64,000 bases of DNA from Paracoccus sediminis (GCF_900188295.1 NZ_FZNM01000008.1:78047-142046); one strand, 5' to 3'. Counted from the stretch's first letter, positions 33,230 through 43,351 are shown. The notes: generated by a model not told the origin, from the letters alone. Numbers and translations: made by a program.

Positions 33230-33934
33230 ATGAGCCAGTCCGACGCCCATCTGCTGATCGTCGACGACGACGAACGCATCCGTGCGCTGCTGGGCCGATT
33301 CCTGCGCAAGAGCGGCTATCTGGTGACGCTGGCCCGCGATGCGGCGCAGGCCCGGCGGCTGTTGGCGGGGCTGGACTTCGACCTGATCGTGATGGACGTG
33401 ATGATGCCCGGCGAGGACGGGTTCGCCCTGACCCGCAGCTTGCGCGAAAGGCTGACCACGCCGATCCTGCTGCTGACCGCGCGCGGCGAGACCGAGGACC
33501 GCATCGCCGGACTGGAGGTCGGCGCCGACGATTACCTGCCCAAGCCGTTCGAGCCGCGCGAGCTGCTGCTGCGCATCAGCGCGATCCTGCGCCGGGTGCC
33601 CGCGCCCGAGATGCACCAACCCAAGTTCCTGTCCCTGGGCGCCCTGCGGTACGACATCGACAAGGGCGAATTGTGGCAGGGCGAAAACCACCTGCGCCTG
33701 ACCGGGACGGAACAGTCGCTGCTGCGCCGCCTTGCCGCCAGCCGGGGCGAACCCGTCAGCCGCGCCGACCTGATCGAGGATCTGGGCCGCGGCGGCGGGG
33801 ACGAGGGCGACAACTCCGAACGCGCCATCGACGTGCAGATCACCCGCCTGCGCCGAAAGATCGAACCCGACCCCCGCGAACCGCGATTCCTGCAAACCGT
33901 GCGCGGCACCGGATACATGCTGGTGGTGGACTGA
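33230..33934 (+). CDS. petR: OmpR-family response regulator PetR
   Basis: This two-component output regulator has 234 residues. The receiver domain occupies residues about 8-120, with acidic pocket VDDDE and phosphoacceptor D56 in IVMDVMMPGEDGF, and LPKPFEPRELL supplying the conserved lysine. The C-terminal winged helix is of the Trans_reg_C type (LTGTEQSLLRRLA, AIDVQITRLRRKIEPDP, VRGTGYMLVV). No cognate histidine kinase is encoded beside it. Confidence 0.88.
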   Translation: MSQSDAHLLIVDDDERIRALLGRFLRKSGYLVTLARDAAQARRLLAGLDFDLIVMDVMMPGEDGFALTRSLRERLTTPILLLTARGETEDRIAGLEVGADDYLPKPFEPRELLLRISAILRRVPAPEMHQPKFLSLGALRYDIDKGELWQGENHLRLTGTEQSLLRRLAASRGEPVSRADLIEDLGRGGGDEGDNSERAIDVQITRLRRKIEPDPREPRFLQTVRGTGYMLVVD

Positions 33935-33936
33935 CC

Positions 33937-34752
33937 GTGGGACAACCGACCTATCGCGGCACCGACCTGGACGCAGAGACCGCGCTGGCCCTTTTGGAGT
34001 GGCAGGCCGAGATGGGCGCGGACGAACCCGTGCTGGATGCGCCCGTGGATCGGTTCGATCTGGCGGCACGCCCGCAGACGGCGGTTTCTGCCGGCGCGCC
34101 GACCCCTGCGCCTGCGCTGATCCTGGGTGCCGACGACGACCTGTCCGCCCACGTGGCCCTGGCCGAGTCGTTGGCGGCGGCGGCCATGACGCTGGACGCC
34201 CTTGCGACAGCGCAGCAGGCGTTCGACGGCATCGAACTGAAAAAGGGCGCCCGCAATTTCTGCTTTGCCGACGGCAACCCCGCGGCGCGCGTCCTGATCC
34301 TGGGCGAGGCGCCGGGAGACGAGGAGGACCGCCAGGGCCGTCCCTTCGTCGGACGGTCGGGCCAGTTGCTGGACCGGATGTTCGACGCTGTCGGCCTGTC
34401 TCGCCGGGCGGTCGATGCCGAACAGGCGCTGTACATCACCAATGTTCTGGCCTGGCGCCCGCCCGGCAACCGCGACCCGCAACCCGACGAGATCGCGGTC
34501 AGCCTGCCTTTCGTGCGTCGCCACATCGAACTGGCCGCGCCGGATCTGATCGTGCTGATGGGCAACATCGCCTGCGATGCCGCCATCGGGCGTCGCGGCA
34601 TCCTGCGGCTGCGCGGAACCTGGGTTCAGGCATTCGGACGTCCCGCCCTGCCGATGACCCATCCTGCCTATCTGCTGCGCAATCCCCCTGCCAAGCGCGA
34701 GGCCTGGGCTGACCTTCTGTCGCTGTCGGCCCGTCTGGACGGGGCTGCCTAG
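33937..34752 (+). CDS. Uracil-DNA glycosylase family 4-like protein lacking iron-sulfur cysteines
   Basis: This base-excision enzyme would remove uracil from DNA. With the GTG start at 33937 it has 271 residues; an ATG at 34012 is the main alternative, and the first 90 residues are not conserved core. The active-site motif GEAPGDEEDRQGRPFVG spans 123-139, and the second motif MTHPAYLL spans about 240-247. Only two cysteines (C109, C213) exist in the protein. Positions that are cysteines in classical family 4 enzymes read Trp173 (AWRPPGNR) and Ser189 (IAVSLPF). It ends by overlapping the convergent gene by four bases. Confidence 0.83.
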   Translation: MGQPTYRGTDLDAETALALLEWQAEMGADEPVLDAPVDRFDLAARPQTAVSAGAPTPAPALILGADDDLSAHVALAESLAAAAMTLDALATAQQAFDGIELKKGARNFCFADGNPAARVLILGEAPGDEEDRQGRPFVGRSGQLLDRMFDAVGLSRRAVDAEQALYITNVLAWRPPGNRDPQPDEIAVSLPFVRRHIELAAPDLIVLMGNIACDAAIGRRGILRLRGTWVQAFGRPALPMTHPAYLLRNPPAKREAWADLLSLSARLDGAA

Positions 34753-35543
34753 TCCGTACAGCCCCGCAACTCGACCGCGCCTGCATCGTCGATCAGGGTG
34801 AACACCAACCGGTCTGTCGGCAGGTCGAACGGCACGGCTTGAAGCGGAACGAAATCGGCGGTCAGCGTCGTTTCACCCGACCGGGTCCGAAGTTCTGTGC
34901 CCGATACCCAGACATCGCTGCCCTCCAACTCCATCGCGGCCAGGGCGACGGGGCGGGGCAGGGTGGCGGTGACGCGCATTCCGTCCTCGATCGGGCTGAT
35001 GGTGCAGCGGGGACGATCGGCGTCTGGCCGGGGCACCTGCGTCATCGCGGTCAGGATCGCCGGATCGGGCGCAGCGCCCGCCGCATCCGCGCGCAGCGCG
35101 ACACGGGCCGGAACGCAGATGTTCTTGCACAGCCCGAAATCCACCGAAACCGCCAGACCGACCGGCAGGCCGGGATCGGCGGGCCGGGCTGTAAAGGGCA
35201 GGATCAGATGGTCGCGATAGCCGAGCGCCAGGTCGTCGCCCGACGAGATCACCTGCGGCGCAGGCCAGTGAAAGGCGACGTCGCGCAGGTTTTCCGACCC
35301 TTGCCAGTCGAACACCGGCGGCAAGCCGCTGTCGCCGGGATTGCGCCAATAGGTTTTCCATCCGGGCTGCAACCGGAACTCGATGGCGCCGATTCGGCTT
35401 CCATCAGACTGGGTCCAGCCGGGCAGGATGCGCGCGCCGTCCAAACCAGTCGGCAATTCCTGGGCGGCCAGGGGCAGGGCGGCAAACCACAGCATCGCTG
35501 CGGCAGGGCCGGCAAGGGATGGGACGATACGGATCATGGTCAT
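34749..35543 (-). CDS. Periplasmic DsbD N-terminal-domain protein
   Basis: This is a stand-alone homologue of the N-terminal (alpha) domain of the thiol:disulfide interchange protein DsbD. It has 264 residues with a signal peptide (hydrophobic segment to about LAAQ). GWKTYWRNPGDSGLPPVFDW and the redox motif DFGLCKNICVP are characteristic. The membrane and thioredoxin parts of DsbD are not present, so it must work with another membrane reductase or act on its own clients, perhaps in cytochrome or copper maturation. It lies convergent with the glycosylase and divergent from yqgE. Confidence 0.85.
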   Translation of the reverse strand: MTMIRIVPSLAGPAAAMLWFAALPLAAQELPTGLDGARILPGWTQSDGSRIGAIEFRLQPGWKTYWRNPGDSGLPPVFDWQGSENLRDVAFHWPAPQVISSGDDLALGYRDHLILPFTARPADPGLPVGLAVSVDFGLCKNICVPARVALRADAAGAAPDPAILTAMTQVPRPDADRPRCTISPIEDGMRVTATLPRPVALAAMELEGSDVWVSGTELRTRSGETTLTADFVPLQAVPFDLPTDRLVFTLIDDAGAVELRGCTD

Positions 35544-35639
35544 TTGCTAGCGGCTTGGACGAAAGGAAAGAAGTCACAAATCCGCGCGGCACTTGCAACA
35601 ATTGCGCCAGAATCCGATCTTGGATGGGAAGGAGACCCG

Positions 35640-36245
35640 ATGAACAGCACCCCCGAACGCCGCCGTTCCGAAGGCAACGACCACACCAACCTGACCGGCA
35701 AGATCCTGATCGCCATGCCCGGCATGGCCGATCCGCGCTTTGAACGGTCGGTGGTCCTGATCTGCGCGCATACCGACGAAGGCGCGATGGGACTGGTCCT
35801 GAACCGGCCCTTGCCCGAAATCGATTTCGGCGATCTTCTGGAACAGCTGGGCATCGCGACCGACGCCGCGGCCCGGCAGATCGAGGTGCGGTTCGGCGGT
35901 CCGGTCGAACCGGGCCGGGGATTCGTTTTGCACAATGTTCCCGAACATGGCGACGATCCCGAAGGAAGGCTGCGCATCGGCCGCACGCTGGCCATGACCA
36001 CCACCCGCGACATCCTGGAGGAGCTTGCCCACGGCCACGGCCCGGCGTCCGCCGTCCTCGCGCTTGGCTATGCGGGCTGGGGGCCGGGCCAGCTGGAGGA
36101 CGAGATGCTGCAAAACGGCTGGCTGACCGGCAACGGGGCCGAAGACCTGATCTTTGGCGATTCGCATTCCGACAAATGGCAGAATGCGCTGCGTGCCCAG
36201 GGGATCGACCCGTCGCTGCTGTCCGCCGCGGCGGGCCGCGCCTAA
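35640..36245 (+). CDS. YqgE/AlgH family protein
   Basis: This belongs to a conserved cytosolic family of unclear biochemical role. From the ATG at 35640, with GAAGGAG upstream, the protein has 201 residues. It shows LTGKILIAMPGMADPRFERSVVLI, AMGLVLNRPL, VRFGGPVEPGRGFVLH and ALGYAGWGPGQLEDEM, all typical. The frame is open far upstream, but conservation starts near residue 15. Confidence 0.9.
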   Translation: MNSTPERRRSEGNDHTNLTGKILIAMPGMADPRFERSVVLICAHTDEGAMGLVLNRPLPEIDFGDLLEQLGIATDAAARQIEVRFGGPVEPGRGFVLHNVPEHGDDPEGRLRIGRTLAMTTTRDILEELAHGHGPASAVLALGYAGWGPGQLEDEMLQNGWLTGNGAEDLIFGDSHSDKWQNALRAQGIDPSLLSAAAGRA

Positions 36246-36255
36246 GCGGTACCGC

Positions 36256-36762
36256 CTATTCGGCGGCGCGTCGTTTCGGCAGAACCCAGTTCGGGCGCGG
36301 AAAATGGCAGGTATAGCCGTTCGGGAATCGTTCCAGGTAATCCTGGTGTTCCGGCTCGGCCACCCAGAAATCGCCCACGGGTTCCAGTTCCGTCACCACG
36401 CGGCCCGGCCACAGGCCAGACGCATCGACATCCGCGATGGTGTCCTCGGCCACGCGCTTCTGGTCCTCGTCGGCGTAATAGATGGCCGAGCGGTAGCTGC
36501 GGCCGATGTCGTTGCCCTGCCGGTTCGGCGTGCTGGGATCGTGGATCTGGAAGAACACCTCCAGCAGCTTGCGATAGGACAGGATGGTGGGGTCGAAGAT
36601 CACCTCGATACCTTCCGCATGGTCGCCATGGTTGCGATAGGTCGCATTGGCCACGTCGCCGCCGGTATAGCCCACGCGGGTGGAAATCACGCCGGGCAGG
36701 CGGCGCATCAGATCCTGCATCCCCCAAAAGCAGCCTCCGGCAAGAACGGCGCGTTCGGTCAT
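36256..36762 (-). CDS. msrA: Peptide methionine (S)-S-oxide reductase
   Basis: This repairs oxidised methionine of the S epimer. From the ATG at 36762 the protein has 168 residues. The catalytic cysteine is C11 in [39 protein letters not shown] and [18 protein letters not shown] are family signatures. No resolving C-terminal cysteine pair is visible, so reduction may rely on another mechanism. Its start overlaps the msrB stop (ATGA). Confidence 0.92.
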   Translation of the reverse strand: MTERAVLAGGCFWGMQDLMRRLPGVISTRVGYTGGDVANATYRNHGDHAEGIEVIFDPTILSYRKLLEVFFQIHDPSTPNRQGNDIGRSYRSAIYYADEDQKRVAEDTIADVDASGLWPGRVVTELEPVGDFWVAEPEHQDYLERFPNGYTCHFPRPNWVLPKRRAAE

Positions 36763-37205
36763 GACCGCGCCCCCTCGACCTGCGGCAGATACCGGCCGTA
36801 ACCCTCGGCCTCCATCCGGTCCCTGGGCACGAACCGCAGGGACGCCGAATTGATGCAATAGCGCAACCCGCCCGCCTCGACCGGACCATCGGGAAAGACA
36901 TGGCCCAGATGGCTGTCGCCGTGTTTCGACCGAACCTCGGTCCTGACCATGCCATAGGTCACGTCGCGGTGTTCGGTCACGTTGCCGTCGATGGGCTTTG
37001 TGAAGGCCGGCCAGCCGCAGCCGGAATTGTATTTCGCGGATGACGCGAACAACGGTTCGCCCGACACCACGTCCACATAGATTCCGGGTTCGAAATGATG
37101 ATCGTATTCGCCGGTAAAGGCGCGCTCGGTGCCGTTTTCCTGGGTGACGCGCCGCTGTTCGGGCGTCAGCCGGGCCACGGCGTCGGCGGTTTTCTGATAG
37201 GCCAT
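36759..37205 (-). CDS. msrB: Peptide methionine (R)-S-oxide reductase
   Basis: This repairs the R epimer of methionine sulfoxide. The 148-residue protein runs from the ATG at 37205. The catalytic cysteine is C117 in [11 protein letters not shown], and C63 lies in NSGCGWPAF. The two CxxC zinc motifs of classical MsrB are absent; the corresponding positions read YVDVVSGE and [10 protein letters not shown], so this is the zinc-free class. It forms an operon with msrA. Confidence 0.92.
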   Translation of the reverse strand: MAYQKTADAVARLTPEQRRVTQENGTERAFTGEYDHHFEPGIYVDVVSGEPLFASSAKYNSGCGWPAFTKPIDGNVTEHRDVTYGMVRTEVRSKHGDSHLGHVFPDGPVEAGGLRYCINSASLRFVPRDRMEAEGYGRYLPQVEGARS

Positions 37206-37265
37206 GCTTGTCCTCCGCTGGTCCTTGTCCGCCCAATATGGGAAGGGCGGGCGGGATCGCAAAGG

Positions 37266-38225
37266 TCAGGCGCAGATTGCCGCACGGGCCGCGGCATATT
37301 CGGCGGCCAGCCGGTCGATGCGTTGGGCGGCGGGCACGATGTCGCGCACGGCGCCGATGCCCTGGCCCGATCCCCAGACCTGGCTCCAGGCCTTGGCCTT
37401 TGCGCTGCCGAAGTTCATCGACGACGGATCGGCGCTGTCCAGGGTGTCGGGATCCATCCCCGCCGCCCGGATCGACGGTGCGAGGTAGTTTCCTGATACC
37501 CCCGTGAACAGCGACGAGGTGACGATGTCGCCCGCCGCGCTGTCCACGATCATCTGCTTGTAATCGCCGGGCGCGTTCGCCTCGGACGTGGCGATGAAGG
37601 GGCTGCCGATATAGGCCAGATCCGCCCCCATCGCCTGCGCGGCCAGCACCGCGCGGCCCGTGGCGATGGCGCCCGACAGCAGCAGCGGGCCGTCGAACCA
37701 GTCGCGGATTTCCTGGACCAGGGCGAATGGCGACAGCGGCCCGGCATGGCCGCCCGCGCCCGCCGCGACCGCGATCAGCCCGTCGGCGCCTTTTTCGATG
37801 GCCTTTCTGGCAAAGACGGTGTTGATGACGTCGTGCAGCGCGATGCCGCCGCAATCGTGGGCGGCCTGGTTCACCTCGACCCGCGCGCCCAGGCTGGTGA
37901 TCCAGATCGGCACCTTGTGGCGGTGGCAGATCTCGATGTCGCGGTCCAGCCGGGCGTTGCTGCGATGGACGATCTGGTTGACGGCGAAGGGCGCTGCCGG
38001 ACAGTCGGGATTGGCCTGGTTGTGGCGGTCCAGTTCCTCGGCGATGCGGGTCAGCCAGGAATCCAGCAACGGCGGCTCGCCATCCTTTTCGCGCGCGTTG
38101 AGCGCGGGAAAGCTGCCGACGATGCCTGCCTTGCACTGCGCGATGACCAGATCCGGACCCGACACGATGAACATGGGCGAGGCCACGACCGGGATGCGCA
38201 GGTTTTGCAGGATGGACGGCAGCAT
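37266..38225 (-). CDS. Nitronate monooxygenase family protein
   Basis: This FMN-dependent TIM-barrel enzyme of the 2-nitropropane dioxygenase family oxidises alkyl nitronates such as propionate-3-nitronate. From the ATG at 38225, with GGAGGATCCC upstream, it has 319 residues. It shows [51 protein letters not shown] with the catalytic histidine, and [29 protein letters not shown] as phosphate-binding loop. It lies divergent from the trehalose genes. Confidence 0.88.
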   Translation of the reverse strand: MLPSILQNLRIPVVASPMFIVSGPDLVIAQCKAGIVGSFPALNAREKDGEPPLLDSWLTRIAEELDRHNQANPDCPAAPFAVNQIVHRSNARLDRDIEICHRHKVPIWITSLGARVEVNQAAHDCGGIALHDVINTVFARKAIEKGADGLIAVAAGAGGHAGPLSPFALVQEIRDWFDGPLLLSGAIATGRAVLAAQAMGADLAYIGSPFIATSEANAPGDYKQMIVDSAAGDIVTSSLFTGVSGNYLAPSIRAAGMDPDTLDSADPSSMNFGSAKAKAWSQVWGSGQGIGAVRDIVPAAQRIDRLAAEYAAARAAICA

Positions 38226-38373
38226 GGGATCCTCCGGGTTTCGGGCGACGATGGCGCGCGCCCGTCCCTGCCGCAAGCGGTGACGCCGCGGAAATGCCGG
38301 GTTGCGGCCGAACCCGTCGCGGCGTCAAATGGTTGAACCCCTGAATCCCGATCCGAAGGAGCCTTTCCCGCCC

Positions 38374-39120
38374 ATGCAGACACCCGCGCCCGGCTTGCCC
38401 GACCTGACCGCCGATACCGCCCTGTTCCTGGATTTCGATGGCTGCCTGGTCGATATTGCCCCCAGGCCCGACGCTGTGGTGATTCCCGACGGGCTGGAAA
38501 ACCGGCTGATTCGGCTGCACGACCGGCTGGACGGGGCGGTGGCGCTGGTGTCGGGCCGCGACATCGCCGACCTGCGATCCTGGCTGCCGGGTTTTCCCGG
38601 TGCGATCGCGGGCAGCCATGGGGCGGAACTTTCGCTGGACGGCAAGGCGATCCAGACGACGCATCGGATCGAACTGGACGTGGCGGCCCTGCACCGCGCC
38701 GCCGCCGATGCGGTGGCGGACCGTCCGGCGATCCTGGTCGAACCCAAGCCGCATGGCGTGGCGATGCATTACCGTGCCGATCCGTCCCTGCGCCCCGTCG
38801 TCGAGGCTGCGATGGCGCAATTGGCCTCCGCCCATCCCGGCATGGTGCTGCAACCGGCCAAGATGGCGGTCGAACTGCGCCCCGGCGGGACCGGCAAGGA
38901 CGGCGCCCTGGACCGGCTGATGTCCGCCCCGCCCTTTGCGGGCCGCGTGCCGGTCTATGCGGGCGACGACCTGACGGACGAGGCCGCGATGGCCCATGCC
39001 CAGGCACGCGGCGGATGCGGGATCAAGATCGGCGCGGGCGACACCGTTGCCCGCTGTCGCCTGGCCGATCCCGCCGCCTTGGCCGGGTGGCTGGACGCCG
39101 TTCTGGCGGGGGCGCGCTGA
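38374..39120 (+). CDS. otsB: Trehalose-6-phosphate phosphatase
   Basis: This removes phosphate from trehalose-6-phosphate to give the compatible solute trehalose. The 248-residue HAD-family protein has the nucleophile motif [29 protein letters not shown] and a C-terminal [10 protein letters not shown] that binds magnesium. The chosen ATG at 38374 lies 12 bases after AAGGAG; an ATG at 38329 is an alternative. It overlaps otsA by one base, and the order otsB-otsA is common in alphaproteobacteria. Confidence 0.92.
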   Translation: MQTPAPGLPDLTADTALFLDFDGCLVDIAPRPDAVVIPDGLENRLIRLHDRLDGAVALVSGRDIADLRSWLPGFPGAIAGSHGAELSLDGKAIQTTHRIELDVAALHRAAADAVADRPAILVEPKPHGVAMHYRADPSLRPVVEAAMAQLASAHPGMVLQPAKMAVELRPGGTGKDGALDRLMSAPPFAGRVPVYAGDDLTDEAAMAHAQARGGCGIKIGAGDTVARCRLADPAALAGWLDAVLAGAR

Positions 39121-40463
39121 TGGGACGGCTGGTCGCCATCTCGAACCGCATTCCGCTGGGCGACAATCCCTCGGGGGGGCTGGTGGTCGCGCTGGACGAC
39201 GCGCTGCGCAGTTCGGGCGGGCTGTGGGTCGGGTTTTCGGGCGAAACGGCCGAAGCGCCTGCCGACGACCTGACGTTCCACGATGGCGCGGCGTTTCAGC
39301 GCGCGTCGTTCGACCTGACGCCCGAAGATCACGACACCTATTACCTGGGCTATTCCAATTCGGTTCTGTGGCCTGTCTGCCATGGCCGGGCGGACCTGAT
39401 GCGGATCCTGCCGGAATACCTGGACGGCTATCGCCGGGTGAACGAACGGATCGCCCGGATGCTGGTCCCGCACCTGCGGCCCGGCGACCGGATCTGGGTG
39501 CAGGACTATCAGCTGTTCCCCTTGGCGCAAGAACTGCGCAGGCTGGGCGTCACCGCGCCGATCGGACATTTCCTGCACATCCCGTTCCCCGGTCCCACCG
39601 ATTGCGCGACCCTGCCCAATCCTGCCGAACTGTTCGACTGGCTATCCCATTACGACCTGGTGGGCTTTCAGGCGCAGCGCGATCTGGACAATTTCGCGGC
39701 CAGTGCGCGTAGCCTGTCCGATCTTGAACAGCTTTCGGACAACCGTTTCCGCGTGGCCGAACGCGACATGCGGGCCGGTGTCTTTCCCATCGGCATCGAT
39801 GCCCAAGCCTTCCTCGCCGAGGCCGAGGGTGCGAGGGAGGAAGACCGGATGCGCAGCCTGACCGGCGCCCAGATCATGATCGGGGTGGACCGTCTGGATT
39901 ACTCCAAGGGGATTCCCCAGCGGTTCCGGGCCTTTCAGGCGCTGTTGGAGGGCGATCCGTCCCTGACCGAAAAGGTGATGCTGTTGCAGATCGCCCCGCC
40001 GACGCGGGAATCGGTCGACGCCTATCAGCAGATCCGCGAGGAAACCGAACATCTGGCGGGACGCATCAACGGCCAGTTCGCCACCGTCAACTGGACCCCG
40101 ATCCGCTTTATCCACCGTCCGATCCCGCGCAACGAACTGGCCGGGCTGTACCGGCAGGCCCGCATCGGCCTGGTCACGCCCCTGGCCGACGGCATGAACC
40201 TGGTGGCCAAGGAATATGTCGCGGCCCAGGATCCCGCGGATCCCGGCGTCCTGATCCTGTCGCGCTTTGCCGGCGCGGCCGAGGCCATGACAGAGGCGCT
40301 GATAATCAACCCGCACGACCCCGGCGAACTGGCCCAGGCCATGCATCAGGCCATCGCCATGCCGCTGGACGAACGCCGGTCGCGCCATGCGGCCCTGTTG
40401 CGGGGCGTCGTCGAACAGGATGTCGGCTGGTGGTCCAAGACGTATCTGGACGCCTTGGCCTAG
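39120..40463 (+). CDS. otsA: Trehalose-6-phosphate synthase
   Basis: This glycosyltransferase 20 enzyme joins UDP-glucose and glucose-6-phosphate. The protein has 447 residues from the ATG at 39120. Signatures include the N-terminal [14 protein letters not shown], the sugar-binding [34 protein letters not shown] and [18 protein letters not shown]. The operon suggests osmotic or desiccation protection. Confidence 0.93.
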   Translation: MGRLVAISNRIPLGDNPSGGLVVALDDALRSSGGLWVGFSGETAEAPADDLTFHDGAAFQRASFDLTPEDHDTYYLGYSNSVLWPVCHGRADLMRILPEYLDGYRRVNERIARMLVPHLRPGDRIWVQDYQLFPLAQELRRLGVTAPIGHFLHIPFPGPTDCATLPNPAELFDWLSHYDLVGFQAQRDLDNFAASARSLSDLEQLSDNRFRVAERDMRAGVFPIGIDAQAFLAEAEGAREEDRMRSLTGAQIMIGVDRLDYSKGIPQRFRAFQALLEGDPSLTEKVMLLQIAPPTRESVDAYQQIREETEHLAGRINGQFATVNWTPIRFIHRPIPRNELAGLYRQARIGLVTPLADGMNLVAKEYVAAQDPADPGVLILSRFAGAAEAMTEALIINPHDPGELAQAMHQAIAMPLDERRSRHAALLRGVVEQDVGWWSKTYLDALA

Positions 40464-40473
40464 GACGCGAAAC

Positions 40474-40529
40474 GCCTTTGGCTTGGTCCGGATATCCTCG
40501 GGGGTGCCGGGGGGCGAAGCGCCCCCGGC
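40474..40529 (-). repeat. Dispersed intergenic element, copy B
   Basis: Read on the minus strand, a GC-rich hairpin is followed by CCCCCGAGGATATCC and CCAAGCCAAAGG. It starts right after the DUF2062 stop and runs toward the convergent otsA end. It matches copies A (26055) and C (49578), with a diverged right side and no gene start after it. Confidence 0.65.
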
Positions 40530-40533
40530 GGGT

Positions 40534-41163
40534 TCAGCCGCTGTCTCGGCCCCTGTCCTGCACTCGTGCGATCCGCTTGGCCATCGCCAGGGTCTTGCGC
40601 TGATGATAGCGCCGCACGATGGGCAGGGTCAGATAAAAGGACAGAACCGCCGCGATCCCGCCCAACACCGCACCGCCTGCCGCATAGGGGATAAAAATCT
40701 CGCGCCAGAATTCGGACAACCCGCTCCAGCTGGTGGGGCTTGGGCCGATCGCCGACATGACGTTGTGCCAAAGCTCGGCCGTGGCATGGGCGAATTCGCG
40801 AAAGATCACCTGCGGCGACATGTCGCCCGGCATCCCCAGCAAAGTGCGGCCCAGGCCGACCGAGGCCAGGGCGATGAACGGCGTCGTCAGCGGGTTGCCC
40901 GCGAAGGTGCCGATAAACGCCGCCAGCACATTGCCCCGGATTGCCAGCGACACAAGCGCCGCGACGATGAAATGAAACCCGTGCAATGGGGTAAAGGACA
41001 GGAACACCCCGGCCGCCAGGCCGCGGGCGATGCGGTGCGGCTGGTCGGGCAGGCGGCGGATGCGAAGCCACAGATAGGCAAACGACCGGCGGAACCCGCC
41101 GCGCGGATACACCAGTTCGCTGGCCATCTGCCCGTAAGAGCGCGGCTTGCTGCGCTTGAACAC
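40534..41163 (-). CDS. DUF2062 family membrane protein
   Basis: This conserved protein of unknown function has 209 residues. It has a basic N-terminus, then several hydrophobic segments (GLAAGVFLSFTPLHGFHFIVAALVSLAIRGN, PFIALASVGLGRTLLG, IFIPYAAGGAVLGGIAAVLSFY). FTPLHGFHF and AGNPLTTP are characteristic of DUF2062. It probably sits in the inner membrane. It is upstream of the relA/spoT region but transcribed away from it in the same direction. Confidence 0.85.
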   Translation of the reverse strand: MFKRSKPRSYGQMASELVYPRGGFRRSFAYLWLRIRRLPDQPHRIARGLAAGVFLSFTPLHGFHFIVAALVSLAIRGNVLAAFIGTFAGNPLTTPFIALASVGLGRTLLGMPGDMSPQVIFREFAHATAELWHNVMSAIGPSPTSWSGLSEFWREIFIPYAAGGAVLGGIAAVLSFYLTLPIVRRYHQRKTLAMAKRIARVQDRGRDSG

Positions 41164-41206
41164 CCGTGCCGATCCTTTCTGCCTGCCCCAGGGGGAATGT
41201 GACCTG

Positions 41207-43321
41207 TCAGGGCCTCATCGCGACATCGCGGATGCGCGCGACCTGCGCCACGTCGCTTTCCGCCTCGAGCGCGGTCAGCAGGTTGTGCAGATGTTCCTGA
41301 TCGCGCAACTCGACCTCGACCTCGATGCGGTAGAAGTCGGGCTTGCGGTCCTTGAATTCAAGGTTCGAGATATTGGCCCCCTGCGAACCGATCAGCCCGC
41401 AGATGCGTCCCAGCACCCCCGCGTCGTGGCGGATGGTCAGGCTGAGGACCGTCGAATAAGCCGCCGGATGGCGGCCCGCGCGCCATTGCACATCGACCCA
41501 GCGGTCGGGGCTGTCCTCGTATTCGGCCAGCACCGGGCAGTCGATGGCATGGATCACCACGCCCTTGCCGCGATAGGTGATGCCGACGATGCGTTCGCCC
41601 GGCAGCGGCTTGCAGCAGGGCGCGCGCTTGAAATCCGCGTCGGCCTCGACCCCGGTAAAGGGGCGGGTGCCGTCGATTTCGTCCTGGTGGGCGGCCAGGT
41701 CGGGATACAGGATCTGCAACACCTCCTTGGCGGAATTTTCGGCGCTGCCGATGCGGGCCAGCAATTCGTCGCCGTCGGCCAGGCCCATCTGCCGGGCGGC
41801 GGTGCGCAGGGCCTTGTCGGTCGCCTTGCGGCCCACATGTTCGAAACTGACGCGCACCAGTTCGCGGCCCAGGCGGATGAAGCGGTCGCGATCCTCCTCG
41901 CGCAGGGACCGGCGGATCGCGGCCTTGGCGCGGCCCGTCACCACGATGTCCAGCCAGGTCGATTGCGGGCGCTGCCCGGACGCGGCGATGATGTCCACCG
42001 ACTGCCCGTTCTTCAGCCGCGTCCACAGGGGCACGCGAATGCCGTCCACCTTGGCGCCGACGCAGGAATTGCCCAACCGCGTGTGGATCGCATAGGCAAA
42101 ATCGATGGGGGTCGCCCCCTTGGGCAGTTGCAGCACGTCGCCCTTGGGCGAAAAGCAGAACACCTGGTCCTGATACATCTCCAGCTTGACAGCTTCCAGG
42201 AACTCGTCGTGGTCCTCGTCCTCGAACCGGTCGGTCAGGCTGTCGATCCATTCGGCGGGATCGACGGCGAAGGGGTTCTTGGTGGGCACGCCGTCGCGAT
42301 AGGCCCAGTGCGCGGCCACGCCCGCTTCGGCCACCTCGTGCATCTGGCGGGTGCGGATCTGCACCTCGACCCGCTTGCCGTCGCGACCCGACACGGTGGT
42401 GTGGATGGACCGATAGCCATTCGATTTCGGCTGGCTGATGTAGTCCTTGAACCGCCCCGGCACCGCCCGCCAGCGTTGGTGGATCACGCCAAGCGCGCGA
42501 TAGCAGTCCATGTCGGTGCGGGTGATGATCCGAAAGCCATAGATGTCGGACAGCCGCGAAAAGGCCAGCTGCTTTTCCTGCATCTTGCGCCAGACGGAAA
42601 ACGGCTTCTTGGCGCGGCCAAAGACATCGGCCTCGATCCCTTCCTTTTCCAGAACGACGCGGATGTCGGCGGTGATCTGGCCGATGATGTCGCCGCTGTC
42701 CCGTTGCAGGCTGACAAAGCGGCGGATGATGGAATTGCGCGCCTCGGGGTTGATGACCTTGAAGGCCAGATCCTCCAGCTCCTCGCGCATCCACTGCATC
42801 CCCATGCGCCCGGCCAGGGGGGCATAGATGTCCATCGTCTCGCGCGCCTTCTTGACCTGCTTTTCGGGGCGCATGGACCGGATGGTGCGCATGTTGTGCA
42901 GCCGGTCGGCCAGCTTGACCAGAATCACCCGCAGGTCGCGCGACATGGCCATGAACAGCTTGCGGAAATTCTCGGCCTGCTTGGACTGGGCGGACGACAG
43001 TTCCAGGTTGGTCAGCTTGGTGACGCCATCGACCAAGTCGGCGATCTCCTCGCCGAAGGTGGCGGTCAGATCCTGCTTGGTGGACCGCGTGTCTTCCACC
43101 GTGTCGTGCAAAAGGGCGGTGACGATGGTGGCGTCGTCCAGCCGCATTTCCGTCAGGATGGCGGCAACGGCGATGGGATGGGTGAAATAGGGTTCGCCCG
43201 AATGCCGGAACTGCCCTTCGTGCATCCGCATCCCGTATTCATAGGCATCGCGAAGAAGGGTGGCGTTGCTGCGCGGGTTGTAGTTGCGGACAAGCGCAAG
43301 AAGGTCTTCGACGTCGATCAT
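41207..43321 (-). CDS. Bifunctional (p)ppGpp synthetase/hydrolase, RelA/SpoT family
   Basis: This makes and degrades the stringent-response alarmone. The 704-residue protein has an N-terminal HD hydrolase domain (metal motif around H72-D73 in LLHDTVEDT), a synthetase domain with RAKKPFSVWRKMQEK and YRSIHTTVSG, a TGS domain (FSPKGDVLQLPKGATPIDFAYAIHT), and C-terminal zinc-finger-like and ACT domains ending about RIRDVAMRP. Alphaproteobacteria usually carry a single Rsh of this type. It is next to rpoZ, as in many relatives. Confidence 0.93.
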   Translation of the reverse strand: MIDVEDLLALVRNYNPRSNATLLRDAYEYGMRMHEGQFRHSGEPYFTHPIAVAAILTEMRLDDATIVTALLHDTVEDTRSTKQDLTATFGEEIADLVDGVTKLTNLELSSAQSKQAENFRKLFMAMSRDLRVILVKLADRLHNMRTIRSMRPEKQVKKARETMDIYAPLAGRMGMQWMREELEDLAFKVINPEARNSIIRRFVSLQRDSGDIIGQITADIRVVLEKEGIEADVFGRAKKPFSVWRKMQEKQLAFSRLSDIYGFRIITRTDMDCYRALGVIHQRWRAVPGRFKDYISQPKSNGYRSIHTTVSGRDGKRVEVQIRTRQMHEVAEAGVAAHWAYRDGVPTKNPFAVDPAEWIDSLTDRFEDEDHDEFLEAVKLEMYQDQVFCFSPKGDVLQLPKGATPIDFAYAIHTRLGNSCVGAKVDGIRVPLWTRLKNGQSVDIIAASGQRPQSTWLDIVVTGRAKAAIRRSLREEDRDRFIRLGRELVRVSFEHVGRKATDKALRTAARQMGLADGDELLARIGSAENSAKEVLQILYPDLAAHQDEIDGTRPFTGVEADADFKRAPCCKPLPGERIVGITYRGKGVVIHAIDCPVLAEYEDSPDRWVDVQWRAGRHPAAYSTVLSLTIRHDAGVLGRICGLIGSQGANISNLEFKDRKPDFYRIEVEVELRDQEHLHNLLTALEAESDVAQVARIRDVAMRP

Positions 43322-43351
43322 ATGCTGCCGAAGACCTCTGTTTTCGTGCCC

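Noticed and set aside
36246..36255. GCGGTACCGC palindrome between yqgE and msrA
   Set aside because: A 10-base palindrome of this kind is expected by chance in GC-rich DNA. There is no loop or T-run for a terminator.
36256..38997. 913-codon minus-strand frame ending in msrA
   Set aside because: Only the last 168 codons encode MsrA. The upstream part is out-of-frame shadow of msrB, the nitronate monooxygenase and otsB.
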